Shown here one piece after another: positions 48,342 through 64,000 of a DNA stretch of 64,000 bases (position 1 is its first letter; each line of letters starts with the position of its first letter). Under the pieces are notes generated by a model. The model worked only from the letters and a program-made list of their open reading frames with translations. It did not search any database and was not told the origin of the DNA. The translations under genes and the position numbers were made by a program. Source of the DNA: Pseudomonadota bacterium (GTDB lineage: Bacteria; Pseudomonadota; Gammaproteobacteria; Steroidobacterales; Steroidobacteraceae). Where the stretch lies: assembly GCA_018241425.1 (NCBI GenBank), contig JAFEDU010000001.1, positions 930,001-994,000 of the forward strand, written 5' to 3'.

Positions 48342-49083
48342 CCAGCCACTGGGAGATCTGCGGCAGGGCCGCGTGGCGCGTGAGGTCCACCTGCAGCGGG
48401 GTCACCGAGACGTAGCCGTGGGCGACAGCTTCGAAGTCGGTGCCGGGTCCCGCATCCTGCTCCGGGCCCGCAGGTCCCACCCAGTACACCGGGCGGCCGC
48501 GCGGGTCCTGTGCCTGCATCACCGCCTCGGAGCGGTGCCGGTAGCCGAGGCGCGTCGCCCTGAAGCCCTTCAGCTGCGCGAACGGCACGTCCGGGACGTT
48601 GACGTTGAGTATCAGCGCGCGCTCGAGGGGCTGCTTGAGCAGGCGCTCCACCAGCACCCGGGCGACTTCCGCGCCGGTCTCGAAGTGGCCGTCCTTGGCG
48701 CTGCCGGTGCACAGCGAAACGGCGAGCGTCGGCAGCCCGAGAAACCGTCCCTCGACGGCCGCGGCCACGGTGCCGGAATACAGCACGTCATCGCCGAGGT
48801 TGGGCCCGTCGTTGACCCCGGAGACCACCATGTCGTGCTCGAAGTCGAACAGGCCCGAGATCGCCAGGTGCACGCAGTCGGTCGGCGTGCCGGGGACGTA
48901 GTACACGCCGGGCTCGGACTCGAACACGCGCAGCGGCACGTCCAGCGTCAGCGAGTTGCTGGCGCCGCTGCGGTTGCGGTCGGGGGCGACCACCGTGATC
49001 TCGGCGAGCGAGCTGAGTGAGCCCCGCAGACGGCGTATGCCTTCGGCGCGGTAGCCGTCGTCGTTGCTGACCAGGATCTTCAC
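48325..49083 (-). CDS. surE: 5'/3'-nucleotidase SurE
   Basis: A survival-protein phosphatase that acts on nucleoside monophosphates. It has 252 residues. The metal site is opened by L-V-S-N-D-D-G-Y (4-11), with S-G-A-S-N-S near 38-43, T-P-T-D-C-V and [10 protein letters not shown]. The start is GTG 49083. It is divergent from the Smr gene across an 84-bp space with overlapping -10-like sequences on both strands. Confidence 0.96.
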   Translation of the reverse strand: MKILVSNDDGYRAEGIRRLRGSLSSLAEITVVAPDRNRSGASNSLTLDVPLRVFESEPGVYYVPGTPTDCVHLAISGLFDFEHDMVVSGVNDGPNLGDDVLYSGTVAAAVEGRFLGLPTLAVSLCTGSAKDGHFETGAEVARVLVERLLKQPLERALILNVNVPDVPFAQLKGFRATRLGYRHRSEAVMQAQDPRGRPVYWVGPAGPEQDAGPGTDFEAVAHGYVSVTPLQVDLTRHAALPQISQWLDGLRG

Positions 49084-49122
49084 GTACGATGGGCGGGTTT
49101 GGGCGTATGCAGAGTGCGCGTG

Positions 49123-49130
49123 ACTATACT
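49123..49130. promoter_or_regulatory. Overlapping bidirectional -10 elements between surE and smr
   Basis: The segment ACTATACT reads TATACT on the plus strand (49125-49130) and TATAGT on the minus strand (49123-49128), about 40 bp from each start codon. No good -35 is seen on either side. It is the only A+T-rich block in the divergent space, so it is a reasonable shared core promoter. Confidence 0.4.
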
Positions 49131-49167
49131 TGAAGGACGGCCCTTTGGGCGGCACTGAAGGGGAGCG

Positions 49168-49725
49168 ATGGGCGCTCCGGACGAGGACGACGAACTCAGC
49201 GAGGAGGCGCGGCTGTTCCGGGACGCGGTGCGCGGGGTTCGGCCGCTGGCGGTCCCCGCACGACCCGCCGCGCAGGGGCGCCCGCGCCAGCGCCCGCGTG
49301 CGCGCTTCACCCGCGCCGATCGTGCCGCCGTGCTCCGGGAGAGCCTCGAGGGACCCTCGGGCGACCCCGCGCTCGCGGCGGGCGATGAGCTGGTCTTCCA
49401 TCGCCACGACGTGCAGGCGCAGGTGCTCAGGCGCCTGCGGCGCGGGGACTACCGCGTGCAGCGCGAGATCGACCTGCACGGGCTGACGGTGGCGGAAGCC
49501 AAGCAGGCGCTGCGCCAGTTCCTGATCGGTGCACTCGAGCAGCGCGTGCGCTGCGTGCGCATCATCCACGGCAAGGGCCTGCGCTCCGGCCATCGCGGCC
49601 CGGTGCTGAAGTCCGCCGTCAGCGCAGTGCTGCGCAGGACCGGCGCGGTGCTCGCGTTCGTGTCCGCCCGGCCCGTCGATGGCGGCACCGGCGCGGTGTA
49701 CGTGCTGCTCGGCGACCGCCCGTAG
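49168..49725 (+). CDS. Smr-domain protein (SmrA/YdaL type)
   Basis: A 185-residue protein: an acidic then basic, poorly conserved N-terminal region (1-85) and a C-terminal Smr domain. The domain shows I-D-L-H-G-L-T (about 95-101), [10 protein letters not shown] (near 130-139) and a final A-V-Y-V-L-L. Stand-alone Smr proteins are nucleases that cut nucleic acids, including stalled mRNAs in some bacteria. The start is ATG with AGGGGAG upstream. It is monocistronic, convergent with truD. Confidence 0.9.
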   Translation: MGAPDEDDELSEEARLFRDAVRGVRPLAVPARPAAQGRPRQRPRARFTRADRAAVLRESLEGPSGDPALAAGDELVFHRHDVQAQVLRRLRRGDYRVQREIDLHGLTVAEAKQALRQFLIGALEQRVRCVRIIHGKGLRSGHRGPVLKSAVSAVLRRTGAVLAFVSARPVDGGTGAVYVLLGDRP

Positions 49726-49728
49726 CGC

Positions 49729-50787
49729 TCAGGCCTCCGGGAGCTCGTCCCCGGCCTCGATCAGCTCACGCAGCACCGCGGTTGCGAAGGCGCCGCGCGT
49801 GAGCGCGAAGCTTAGGACCACCGCATCGCTCTCGAGCGCCACCTCCGCCCGCAGCACCCGCAGCCGCAGCGCGCGGCGCTCCTGCTCCATCCCGGCCGCG
49901 CGGCACGCCCCGGCGGCGTGCGGCAGGTCCAGCGCGGTACGCAGCTCGAGCTCCCTGACGGCCCCGGCGCTCTGCGGGTCGCCCTCGCCCCACAACGCGC
50001 CGCTCGGGTGGATCTCGAGGGCGGCGGCACGCGCCAGCAGGGTATCGTCCACGTGCTCGACGGCGAAGAAGCTGCCGCGCCCGTCGAGCATCGCGAGGTC
50101 CCCCTCGGTGAGTGCCTCCCAGCCGCCGCTGCGGACGCGCTCGGCGAGCAGCGCGTTGAAGATGAGGCTCCGGGCGGCGGAGAGCACGAAGCCGCGCTCC
50201 GGGCGCGGCAGCGCCAGCGGGTCGCCGTGCAGCGCCGCCAGGTTGCCGCCCTCGCGCCCGAAGCGCTGCGGACCGAAGTAGTTGGGCACGCCGCGGCGCG
50301 CGATCACCGCGAGCGACTCCTGCAGGCGCGCGGCCAGTGGCGCGCTGTCCTGCGCCGCGGGCCGCAGCCGCAGGCGGAAGCGGTTGCCGGCCAGGGCGCC
50401 GCGCGGCAGCTTGCGCGCGTGCGGGTGGGCCTCGAGCACCTGGAACTCCGGGCTGGACAACGCGGCGAAGTCCACCGCCACGCGCGGCCGCGGCACGCTG
50501 AACCACTGCACCGCGACCGACTTGCGGTCCTTGAGTCCTGCGTAGCCGACCTCGTGCTCGCGGCAGCGCGCCGCGCGGGCGAGCGCGCGCGCGACGAACA
50601 CGGTGTTGGCATTGACCTTCCTGACCTTGAGGAGCAGGTGGGAACCTGCCCCGGAAGGCGCAAACCCGAGCTCCTCCTCGACCAGGAAGTCCTCGGCCGT
50701 GACGCGGAAGCGCGCCGCGCTGCGGGGCAGTGACAGCGCGCGCGGCGGGCTCAATGCCGCAGCGCGCGCCTCCTCATCGCTGAGCAC
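49729..50787 (-). CDS. truD: tRNA pseudouridine(13) synthase TruD
   Basis: Isomerises U13 in tRNA-Glu. It has 352 residues (E. coli 349). The catalytic Asp87 lies in [10 protein letters not shown]-x-V-x-E-D-F-L-V-E-E (about 27-37) and N-Y-F-G-P-Q-R-F-G are further TruD signatures. GTG 50787 overlaps ispF by 14 nt and gives the family's normal length. It is the last gene of the ftsB-ispD-ispF-truD run. Confidence 0.95.
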   Translation of the reverse strand: MLSDEEARAAALSPPRALSLPRSAARFRVTAEDFLVEEELGFAPSGAGSHLLLKVRKVNANTVFVARALARAARCREHEVGYAGLKDRKSVAVQWFSVPRPRVAVDFAALSSPEFQVLEAHPHARKLPRGALAGNRFRLRLRPAAQDSAPLAARLQESLAVIARRGVPNYFGPQRFGREGGNLAALHGDPLALPRPERGFVLSAARSLIFNALLAERVRSGGWEALTEGDLAMLDGRGSFFAVEHVDDTLLARAAALEIHPSGALWGEGDPQSAGAVRELELRTALDLPHAAGACRAAGMEQERRALRLRVLRAEVALESDAVVLSFALTRGAFATAVLRELIEAGDELPEA

Positions 50788-51256
50788 CGTCGGACAGGAG
50801 CACCACTGCCTGGGCCGCGATCCCCTCCACACGGCCCAGGAACCCCAGGCCCTCCGTGGTCGTGGCCTTGAGGTTCACACGCGCACCCTCGACCTGGAGC
50901 AGCTGCGCGATGCAGGCGCGGATGGCGTCCCGGTGCGGGGCGAGCCGGGGTGCCTGCGCGATCAGGGTGAGGTCGGCATTGACGACCTGCAGGTGCAGCT
51001 TCGCCAGCATGCCGAGGACGGCCGTGACGAAGCCGCTGCTGTCCGCGCCGCGCCAGCGCGGATCGGTGTCCTTGAAGTGCTGCCCGATGTCGCCCAGGCC
51101 CGCAGCCCCCAGGAGCGCATCGCACAGGGCGTGCAGGAGCACGTCGCCGTCGGAGTGCGCGACCACCCCGTGGCTGTGGGGGATGCGCACGCCGCCCAGC
51201 ATGATGTGGTCCCCGGGACCAAAGCCGTGCACGTCGAAACCGGAACCGACTCGCAT
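50774..51256 (-). CDS. ispF: 2-C-methyl-D-erythritol 2,4-cyclodiphosphate synthase
   Basis: Forms the cyclic diphosphate in the MEP isoprenoid pathway. It has 160 residues. Zinc ligands are Asp8 and His10 (G-F-D-V-H) and His42 (L-L-H-A-L-C-D). [14 protein letters not shown] and G-R-V-E-G-I-A-A near the C-terminus are the remaining motifs. It lies 15 nt after ispD. Confidence 0.97.
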   Translation of the reverse strand: MRVGSGFDVHGFGPGDHIMLGGVRIPHSHGVVAHSDGDVLLHALCDALLGAAGLGDIGQHFKDTDPRWRGADSSGFVTAVLGMLAKLHLQVVNADLTLIAQAPRLAPHRDAIRACIAQLLQVEGARVNLKATTTEGLGFLGRVEGIAAQAVVLLSDGAQR

Positions 51257-51271
51257 GTGGTGTGCCCTCCC

Positions 51272-51973
51272 CTAGACGTGCCGGGCGCGCAGTATCGCCC
51301 CGGCCAGCAGCAGGTCGGCCGCCGTCGTGACCTTGAGGTTGCTCGCCGCGCCCTCGATTAGCCGTGCGGGTTGCCCGGCCCATTCCAGGGCCTGGGCCTC
51401 ATCGCTCGGGTAGCGCCCGGCGGCATGCGCAGCGTCCAGCGCCGCGCACAGCGCCCCGTAACGGAACATCTGGGGGGTGAGTGCCCGCCACAGGCCGGCG
51501 CGCTCCTGCGTGCCCGCGACCCGCGTGCCTGCCGGGCCCTCTTCGCTGCCGCGCTTGAGGGTATCGGCGACCCGCACCGCGAGCAGGCCGCCGGTCGGGT
51601 CGGATGCCAGCCCGGCCAGCAGGTGTTCCAGGTCCTGGGGCTCCAGGCACGGCCGAGCCGCATCGTGCACCAGGATCCAGTCCTCGGCGGCCGCCTCGCC
51701 CGAGAGCACCGCGAGTGCGCTGCGCACCGACTCGCTGCGCTCCCCGCCGCCTGCGGCGACGGTGACGCGCGAGCGCAGCGGCAGGCGGCCGAAGTGGGCA
51801 TCGCCGGCCGCGAGCGCGACCACGATGCGCTCACAGCGCGAATCGCCCAGGAACGGCGCCAGCGCCCACTCGATCACGGTGCGGCCCTCAAGGGCTGCGT
51901 ACTGCTTGGGGGTCTCGGCGCCGAAGCGGCGCCCGGCCCCGGCGGCGGGCATGACGAGCCAGTAGCGGGTCAC
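51272..51973 (-). CDS. ispD: 2-C-methyl-D-erythritol 4-phosphate cytidylyltransferase
   Basis: Joins CTP to methylerythritol phosphate in the MEP pathway. It has 233 residues. The Gly-rich nucleotide loop P-A-A-G-A-G-R-R-F-G (9-18) leads to P-K-Q-Y (22-25). V-H-D-A-A-R-P near 101-107 and G-A-A-S-N-L-K-V-T at the C-terminus complete the site. The start is GTG 51973, 6 nt after ftsB. Confidence 0.96.
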   Translation of the reverse strand: MTRYWLVMPAAGAGRRFGAETPKQYAALEGRTVIEWALAPFLGDSRCERIVVALAAGDAHFGRLPLRSRVTVAAGGGERSESVRSALAVLSGEAAAEDWILVHDAARPCLEPQDLEHLLAGLASDPTGGLLAVRVADTLKRGSEEGPAGTRVAGTQERAGLWRALTPQMFRYGALCAALDAAHAAGRYPSDEAQALEWAGQPARLIEGAASNLKVTTAADLLLAGAILRARHV

Positions 51974-51979
51974 GGAGAA

Positions 51980-52300
51980 CTAACGGGCCTGGGCAGTGCG
52001 GGTCGGCACGTGCGCGGGCGGCGAGGGGTGGGTCGGCACGACCTGGAAGAAGGTCTCGTTGTGGCCGACCATCCCGAGGTCGCTGCGGGCGCGCTCCTCG
52101 AGCGCATCCATGCCGGTCTTGAGGTCGCGCACCTCGGCGGCCAGCTGGTGGTTGCGCTCGACCAGGGTGTCATTGTCGGCGCGCTGGGCGGCGACCGCGG
52201 TCTTGAGGCGCGCGACCTCGCGCACTCCATCCTCGGAGAGCCATACGCGGTACTGCAGCAGGATCACGGCGACGGCCAGGACGGCGGCGAGCCACTTCAT
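51980..52300 (-). CDS. ftsB: Cell division protein FtsB
   Basis: A bitopic inner-membrane protein that joins FtsL and FtsQ in the divisome. It has 106 residues: a single N-terminal transmembrane helix (about 3-19) followed by W-L-S-E-D-G, a periplasmic coiled coil (about 25-75), and a Pro-rich tail. R-S-D-L-G-M-V with F-F-Q-V-V after the coil is the expected C-terminal pattern. It lies between eno and ispD, the conserved position. Confidence 0.93.
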   Translation of the reverse strand: MKWLAAVLAVAVILLQYRVWLSEDGVREVARLKTAVAAQRADNDTLVERNHQLAAEVRDLKTGMDALEERARSDLGMVGHNETFFQVVPTHPSPPAHVPTRTAQAR

Positions 52301-52385
52301 GGGGGCGCAAGCCTAGCAGAGCCGGTCGCGAGGCGCGATGCGAATTGCACCCTGGCCCGCTTGCCCGCGCTGAGCGCCGGCACGT

Positions 52386-54535
<2,150 letters not shown>

Positions 54536-54554
54536 CGCGTGCGGCCGGGAGCCC

Positions 54555-56309
<1,755 letters not shown>

Positions 56310-57680
56310 TCACACCCCGCCGCGCAACGTCAGCCGGCCGCGGCGCGCGGTGCGGGGTCCTGCGCGCACGGAGGCGTCCAGGAAGCGCTCGCCGACGGCC
56401 ACCAGCTGCGTGCCGCTGTAGATGAGCGGCAGCCGCGCACGCTCCTGCGGGGGCACGCGCGCTTCCTGCAGTAAGCCCTTGAGCGTGCGGCGCACGCCGC
56501 CCGGCACGACGCGCAGCCGCTCACCCCCCGCGCGGTGTCGAACGCTCAGCACGGGCGCAAGTGCATCCAGATCGATCGGGCCACGGGCATCGGGCTTCAG
56601 GGCGACAGTACCGCGGCCGGCGGGCAGCACGAGGCACGGGTGGTGCTGCCAGGGCCATTCGAGCGCCGCCGGCGGCGGCGGGGCCGGAGCCGGGGCCGCG
56701 GCAACGAGCGCCAGCCGGTCGCCGTCGCGGACCGCGCGCACGCCTTCCCAGCCAATGCTCGGGTGGGCGTCGGGCCGGGCCGCCAGGAGCGCGCCACACA
56801 GGGCCTCCAGGCGCCGGGCGGGCGGCAGCGGGTGGCCCGCGCTCGCGATGAAGTGGCGCAGCGCGTTGCGGCGCCGCGCCGGCGGCAGGCGCCGCAGCCC
56901 GCTCACCGACAGCGCCGCCCCCATTCGCGCCCCGGCGAGGTCCTGCAGTGCCTGGGCCGCGAGCAGCCCCTGGGCCTCGGCGGCGTGGCGCGCGACCCGG
57001 GCCACGGTGGCCGCGGCCGCCGGCCAGCGCACCTTGAGCGCCGGCAGCACCCGCGCGCGCAGGTAGTTGCGGTCGAAGCGCTCCTCGGCGTTGCTCGGGT
57101 CCTCGCTCCAGGTGAGTGACTGCGCGGAAGCCCAGGCCCGCAACGTCCCGCCCCTGACCTCCAGGAGCGGGCGCACGAGCGTCCCGGGGCCGAAGGGCGC
57201 GGTGCGCGGCATGCCCGCAAGTCCGGCGATCCCGCAGCCGCGCAGGAGCTGCAGCAGCACGCTCTCGAGCTGGTCGTCCTCGTGATGGGCGGTGAAGAGG
57301 TATTCACCGGCCTTCAGTTCCCGCGCGAGCGCCTGGTAGCGCGCGTTGCGCGCGGCGGCCTCCGGGGACTCCCCGCGCCGCGCGCCCGCGGTGGCCTTCA
57401 GCACCCGCAGCGGCACCTTGAGCGCGCGCGCCGTGCGCCGCGCCTGGCGGCGGAACGAGGCCGCGGCGGCCTGCAGGCCGTGATCGACATGCACGGCGCG
57501 CAGCTTCAGCCCCTGGGCACGCAGCGGGGCGAGCGCGGCCAGGAGTGCAGTGGAGTCGGCTCCGGCGCTGAAGGCAACGCAGACCCTGACGGCGGGAAAG
57601 CCGGGCAGCAGCACTTCCAGGTGTCGCCGCAGCGCTGCGGTGCCGAAGTCCCGGCGGCTCGCACGCGCCGCAGCGGCCAC
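56310..57680 (-). CDS. tilS: tRNA(Ile)-lysidine synthase
   Basis: Attaches lysine to C34 of tRNA-Ile(CAU) so that it reads AUA. It has 456 residues. The PP-loop reads F-S-A-G-A-D-S-T (37-44) where S-G-G-x-D-S is usual, an Ala in place of the second residue of the Gly pair. H-V-D-H-G-L (near 64-69), A-A-R-N-A-R-Y and H-H-E-D-D-Q-L-E are conserved, and the C-terminal TilS domains are present. The start is GTG 57680. It follows accA by 13 nt. Confidence 0.93.
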   Translation of the reverse strand: MAAAARASRRDFGTAALRRHLEVLLPGFPAVRVCVAFSAGADSTALLAALAPLRAQGLKLRAVHVDHGLQAAAASFRRQARRTARALKVPLRVLKATAGARRGESPEAAARNARYQALARELKAGEYLFTAHHEDDQLESVLLQLLRGCGIAGLAGMPRTAPFGPGTLVRPLLEVRGGTLRAWASAQSLTWSEDPSNAEERFDRNYLRARVLPALKVRWPAAAATVARVARHAAEAQGLLAAQALQDLAGARMGAALSVSGLRRLPPARRRNALRHFIASAGHPLPPARRLEALCGALLAARPDAHPSIGWEGVRAVRDGDRLALVAAAPAPAPPPPAALEWPWQHHPCLVLPAGRGTVALKPDARGPIDLDALAPVLSVRHRAGGERLRVVPGGVRRTLKGLLQEARVPPQERARLPLIYSGTQLVAVGERFLDASVRAGPRTARRGRLTLRGGV

Positions 57681-57693
57681 GGCCGTGAGGTCC

Positions 57694-58659
57694 CTAGGCC
57701 GCGTTCTCGGCGAACACGCCGAAACCTGCGATGCGCTCCGCGCGCTGCGCCCGCAGCTGGTCGCGCGGGATGGCGTCGAGCTCGTCGAGGTAGGCGACCA
57801 GCGCGGTCTTCAGGCTCGCGGCGATGGCGGCCGGGTCGCGGTGCGCCCCCCCGAGGGGTTCCTCGATCACCTGGTCGACGAGCCCGAGCTTCAGGAGCCG
57901 GTCGGCGGTGAGGTTGAGCGCCTCGGCGGCCACTTCCTTCTTGTCCTGGCTCTTCCACAGGATCGAGGCGCAGCCCTCGGGCGAGATCACCGAGTAGGTG
58001 CTGTACTGGAGCATCATCAGCCGGTCGCACACGCCGATCCCGAGCGCCCCGCCCGAACCGCCCTCCCCGGTCACCACGGTGACGATCGGGATGCGCAGCA
58101 CCGACATCTCGAACAGGTTCCTCGCGATCGCCTCGCTCTGCCCGCGCTCCTCGGCGCCGACGCCCGGGTAGGCGCCCTGGGTGTCCACCATGGTCACCAG
58201 CGGCAGCCCGAAGCGCTCGGCGAGGCGCATGAGCCGCAGCGCCTTGCGATACCCTTCCGGCTTGGGCATGCCGTAGTTGCGGCGCACCCGCTCCTTGGTA
58301 TCCCGGCCCTTCTGGTGGCCGATGATCATGACGGCACGCTCGTCGATGCGCGCCAGCCCCCCCACGATGGCGCCGTCGTCGGCGTACATGCGGTCCCCGT
58401 GCAGCTCGTTCCACTCGGTGCAGATGGCGTTGACGTAGTCGAGCGCATAGGGCCGGTGCGGGTGCCGGGCGAGCTGCGTGATCTGCCAGGGCGTGAGATT
58501 CGCGAAGATGCTCTGCGTCAGCTGCTTGCTCTTGGCCTGCAACCGGTTGATCTCGTCCTGGATGTTGACCTCAGATTCCGAGGTCACGTGCCGCAGCTCT
58601 TCGATTTTGGCCTCGAGCTCGGCGATCGGCTGTTCGAAGTCTAGGAATGCGACTGCCAT
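57694..58659 (-). CDS. accA: Acetyl-CoA carboxylase carboxyltransferase subunit alpha
   Basis: Alpha half of the carboxyltransferase that makes malonyl-CoA. It has 321 residues. The N-terminus [11 protein letters not shown] is canonical. [14 protein letters not shown] (near 120-133) and [12 protein letters not shown] (near 202-213) are the carboxyltransferase signatures. It lies 22 nt after dnaE, as in most gammaproteobacteria. The beta subunit is not in the window. Confidence 0.97.
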   Translation of the reverse strand: MAVAFLDFEQPIAELEAKIEELRHVTSESEVNIQDEINRLQAKSKQLTQSIFANLTPWQITQLARHPHRPYALDYVNAICTEWNELHGDRMYADDGAIVGGLARIDERAVMIIGHQKGRDTKERVRRNYGMPKPEGYRKALRLMRLAERFGLPLVTMVDTQGAYPGVGAEERGQSEAIARNLFEMSVLRIPIVTVVTGEGGSGGALGIGVCDRLMMLQYSTYSVISPEGCASILWKSQDKKEVAAEALNLTADRLLKLGLVDQVIEEPLGGAHRDPAAIAASLKTALVAYLDELDAIPRDQLRAQRAERIAGFGVFAENAA

Positions 58660-58681
58660 GGGTGCGGAAGCCTACCCTAAC

Positions 58682-62179
<3,498 letters not shown>

Positions 62180-62189
62180 CGGCGCGCTT

Positions 62190-62831
62190 TTACGGCCCGC
62201 AGGCATCGAAGGTCAAGGCATCCGCCTCGGCCTCCCCGGCGCAGCGCACCGGGGCGAAGGAACGGCGGTGCTGCGGCGAGGGGGCGCGCTCGCGCAGCGC
62301 CTCGAGGTGCGCCGGCGTCCCGTAGCCCTTGTGGGTGGCCAGGGCGTAGCCCGGGTAGGCAAGGTCGAGGCTCTCCATCATGGCATCGCGGCGCGTCTTG
62401 GCGAGGATCGAGGCGGCGCTGATGGCCGCCACCCGGGCGTCCCCGCAGACGATGGCCTCCAGCGTGCACGACAACGGCAGGTCGGTCACGCACGGGCAGC
62501 GGTTGCCGTCGATGCGCACGTGGGTGGGGGGCACCGGGAGGGCGAGCAGCGCGCGCCGCATGGCGAGCATGGTGGCCTGGAAGATGTTCAGGGTGTCGAT
62601 CTCGTCGCGGTCCGCCCAGCCGATCGCCCAGGCGAGCGCGCGCTCGCGGATCAGGACGGCCAGACGCGTGCGTTCGGCGGCGCACAGGAGCTTGGAGTCG
62701 GTGAGTCCGCGGATGCGGCGGCGCGGGTCCAGGATGACCGCCGCGGCCACCACGGGACCCGCGAGCGGCCCCCGGCCGGCCTCGTCGACCCCGGCGACGC
62801 GCGCGAGGTTACAGCCCGGCGGTGTGCGCAT
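62190..62831 (-). CDS. rnhB: Ribonuclease HII
   Basis: Removes ribonucleotides from DNA. It has 213 residues. [15 protein letters not shown] (about 15-29) supplies the first catalytic Asp/Glu; D-S-K-L (near 46-49) and [11 protein letters not shown] (near 138-148) are the other signatures. H-K-G-Y-G-T-P-A-H follows. ATG 62831 overlaps lpxB by 23 nt and is the only usable start close to the motif. The lpxB-rnhB-dnaE order is conserved. Confidence 0.95.
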   Translation of the reverse strand: MRTPPGCNLARVAGVDEAGRGPLAGPVVAAAVILDPRRRIRGLTDSKLLCAAERTRLAVLIRERALAWAIGWADRDEIDTLNIFQATMLAMRRALLALPVPPTHVRIDGNRCPCVTDLPLSCTLEAIVCGDARVAAISAASILAKTRRDAMMESLDLAYPGYALATHKGYGTPAHLEALRERAPSPQHRRSFAPVRCAGEAEADALTFDACGP

Positions 62832-64000
62832 CGCCCGGGGATACCGGCGGAACCCGGCCGAGCAGTTCCAGCACGGCCTGCACGGCACGCTCGGCGCCGC
62901 CCACGCGCAGCTGGCGGTGGATGGCGGTGAATTCCTGTTGCAGTTCGGCCACGCGCTTGGGCTCCTGAAGCTCATTCAGCAGCGCTTCGCCGAGCGCCGC
63001 CCCCCGCACCTGCTCCTGGAGGAACTCCGGCACCAGGGCGCGGCCGGCAAGCAGGTTCGGCTGCGAAAAATAGCGCACTTTGACCATGCCGAGGGCGCGC
63101 AGCAGGAAGGCTGTCACGGGGCTCATCCGGTAGGCGACGACCATCGGCCGGCCGGTGAGCAGGGTCTCGAGCGTCGCGGTCCCGGAGGCGACGATCACCC
63201 CATCGGCCGCCGCGAGGGCCTCCTGCGCGCGCCCGTCGAGGCGGTGAATCTCAGGTGCATCCGTTACTTGCGCGGCTTCCCTCGCGAAGGCTTCAGCTGC
63301 GGCGGCCGAGGCCATCGGGGCGATGAAGCGGGCATCGGGTCGGGTGCGGCGGATCCGGGCCGCCGCCTGGACAAATGGGGCGGCCAGGTAGGCCACCTCG
63401 GCAAGGCGGCTGCCGGGCAGCAGGGCGATCACCAGGCCGGCCGGATCGAGGCCAAGGGCGCCGCGTGCGGCGGCCCGGTCGGACTGCAGGGGGATCTCGT
63501 CCGCCAGCGGGTGGCCGACGAACTCGGCGCGCACCCCGTGGCGGGCGTAGAAGTCGGTCTCGAAGGGGAGCAGGCACAGGATGAGGTCGATGGCGCGGCC
63601 GATCGTCTTCACCCGCCCCTGCCGCCAGGCCCAGACCTGGGGGCTCACGTACTGCACGGTGGGGATCCCCGCGGACTTCAGCGGCGCGGCCACGCGCAGG
63701 TTGAACTCGGGGGAGTCGATGCCGACGAACACGTCGATGCCGGCCGCGAGGAAGCGATGTACGAGCTCGCGCCGGAGCCTCAGCAGGCGCGGCAGGTCGC
63801 GCAGCACCTCGGCCAGGCCCATCACGCTCAGGGCCTCGATCCCGACCCAGGGCGTGCAGCCGGCCGCCACCATCTTCGGCCCCGCCACCCCGAACACCTC
63901 GGCATCGGGCAGGTGTGCGCGCAGCGCGCGAATGAAGGCGGCGCCCAGGGTGTCGCCCGAGTGCTCGCCCGCGGCGATACCCACCCGCAGCGGCCGCGCG
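62809..64000 (-). CDS. lpxB: Lipid-A-disaccharide synthase (5' end beyond window)
   Basis: A peripheral inner-membrane glycosyltransferase that joins UDP-diacylglucosamine and lipid X. About 396 residues are visible. [11 protein letters not shown] is close to the normal N-terminus, but the frame stays open to the window edge with plausible coding (A-R-P-L-R before it), so the true start is probably just outside. [14 protein letters not shown] and A-S-G-T-A-T-L-E are the family motifs. Upstream, lpxD-fabZ-lpxA would be expected. Confidence 0.94.
   Translation of the reverse strand, partial: ARPLRVGIAAGEHSGDTLGAAFIRALRAHLPDAEVFGVAGPKMVAAGCTPWVGIEALSVMGLAEVLRDLPRLLRLRRELVHRFLAAGIDVFVGIDSPEFNLRVAAPLKSAGIPTVQYVSPQVWAWRQGRVKTIGRAIDLILCLLPFETDFYARHGVRAEFVGHPLADEIPLQSDRAAARGALGLDPAGLVIALLPGSRLAEVAYLAAPFVQAAARIRRTRPDARFIAPMASAAAAEAFAREAAQVTDAPEIHRLDGRAQEALAAADGVIVASGTATLETLLTGRPMVVAYRMSPVTAFLLRALGMVKVRYFSQPNLLAGRALVPEFLQEQVRGAALGEALLNELQEPKRVAELQQEFTAIHRQLRVGGAERAVQAVLELLGRVPPVSPGDAHTAGL

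Overview
The window is roughly two-thirds G+C, densely packed with genes, and looks like the chromosome of a Gram-negative gammaproteobacterium. It carries lipopolysaccharide genes (kdsA, kdsB, lpxK, lpxB, msbA), the lipoprotein exporter lolCDE, a RseA/RseB-controlled sigma-E operon, and the conserved blocks lepA-lepB-rnc-era-recO-pdxJ-acpS and lpxB-rnhB-dnaE-accA-tilS-pyrG-kdsA-eno-ftsB-ispD-ispF-truD-surE-pcm. An RpfE-type gene next to recJ-prfB-lysS, a TonB-dependent receptor and a PEP-CTERM protein point towards the Xanthomonadales/Nevskiales/Steroidobacterales side of the class. That placement is an inference from gene content. Almost every gene is chromosomal housekeeping; no transposase, phage gene, rRNA, tRNA or CRISPR array was seen.

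Layout. 1-2.2 kb: end of a LacI-type repressor and two tandem secreted proteins that share a cysteine-bearing C-terminal module. 2.2-7.1 kb (minus strand): exbB-exbD-msbA-lpxK-trm112-kdsB, an envelope operon. 7.2-10.9 kb: a DUF2062 membrane protein and lolC-lolE-lolD. 11-16.4 kb: a small secreted protein with its own promoter, a class III nucleotide cyclase, a TonB-dependent receptor and a divergent secreted cyanophycinase. 16.5-23 kb: mfd, csiV, an orphan PEP-CTERM protein and a RES/Xre toxin-antitoxin pair. 23-34 kb (minus): one long operon lepA-lepB-DUF4845-rnc-era-recO-pdxJ-acpS-exonuclease-rlmD-nagZ-LOV/GGDEF, with seven successive 4-nt start/stop overlaps in its distal half. 34-40.5 kb (minus): sdhAF4-sdhCDAB-sdhE, then rpoE-rseA-rseB-glutaredoxin, with a good sigma-E promoter ahead of rpoE. 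40.5-47.2 kb: ygfZ, then rpfE-recJ-prfB-lysS (minus) and an Mth938-like gene. 47.2-47.7 kb: the only gene-free stretch over 300 bp; it contains an A+T-rich core between long inverted repeats. 47.7-64 kb: pcm/surE, smr, then the block from truD back to a truncated lpxB.

How the genes fit together. Much of the window builds the outer membrane: KDO synthesis and activation (kdsA, kdsB), lipid A assembly (lpxB, lpxK), lipid A flipping (msbA), lipoprotein release (lolCDE), envelope-stress control (rpoE-rseA-rseB) and wall recycling (nagZ). The remainder is translation, replication and repair, isoprenoid precursors and succinate dehydrogenase with two assembly factors.

Most worth a second look: the 146-bp inverted-repeat element at 47.3 kb; a LOV-like PAS domain without the photoactive cysteine fused to a degenerate GGDEF domain; a possible cyanophycin-scavenging receptor/peptidase pair; and a RES/Xre module whose promoter predicts a nearly leaderless transcript. 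A 55-residue SdhAF4 homologue is easily missed by gene callers.
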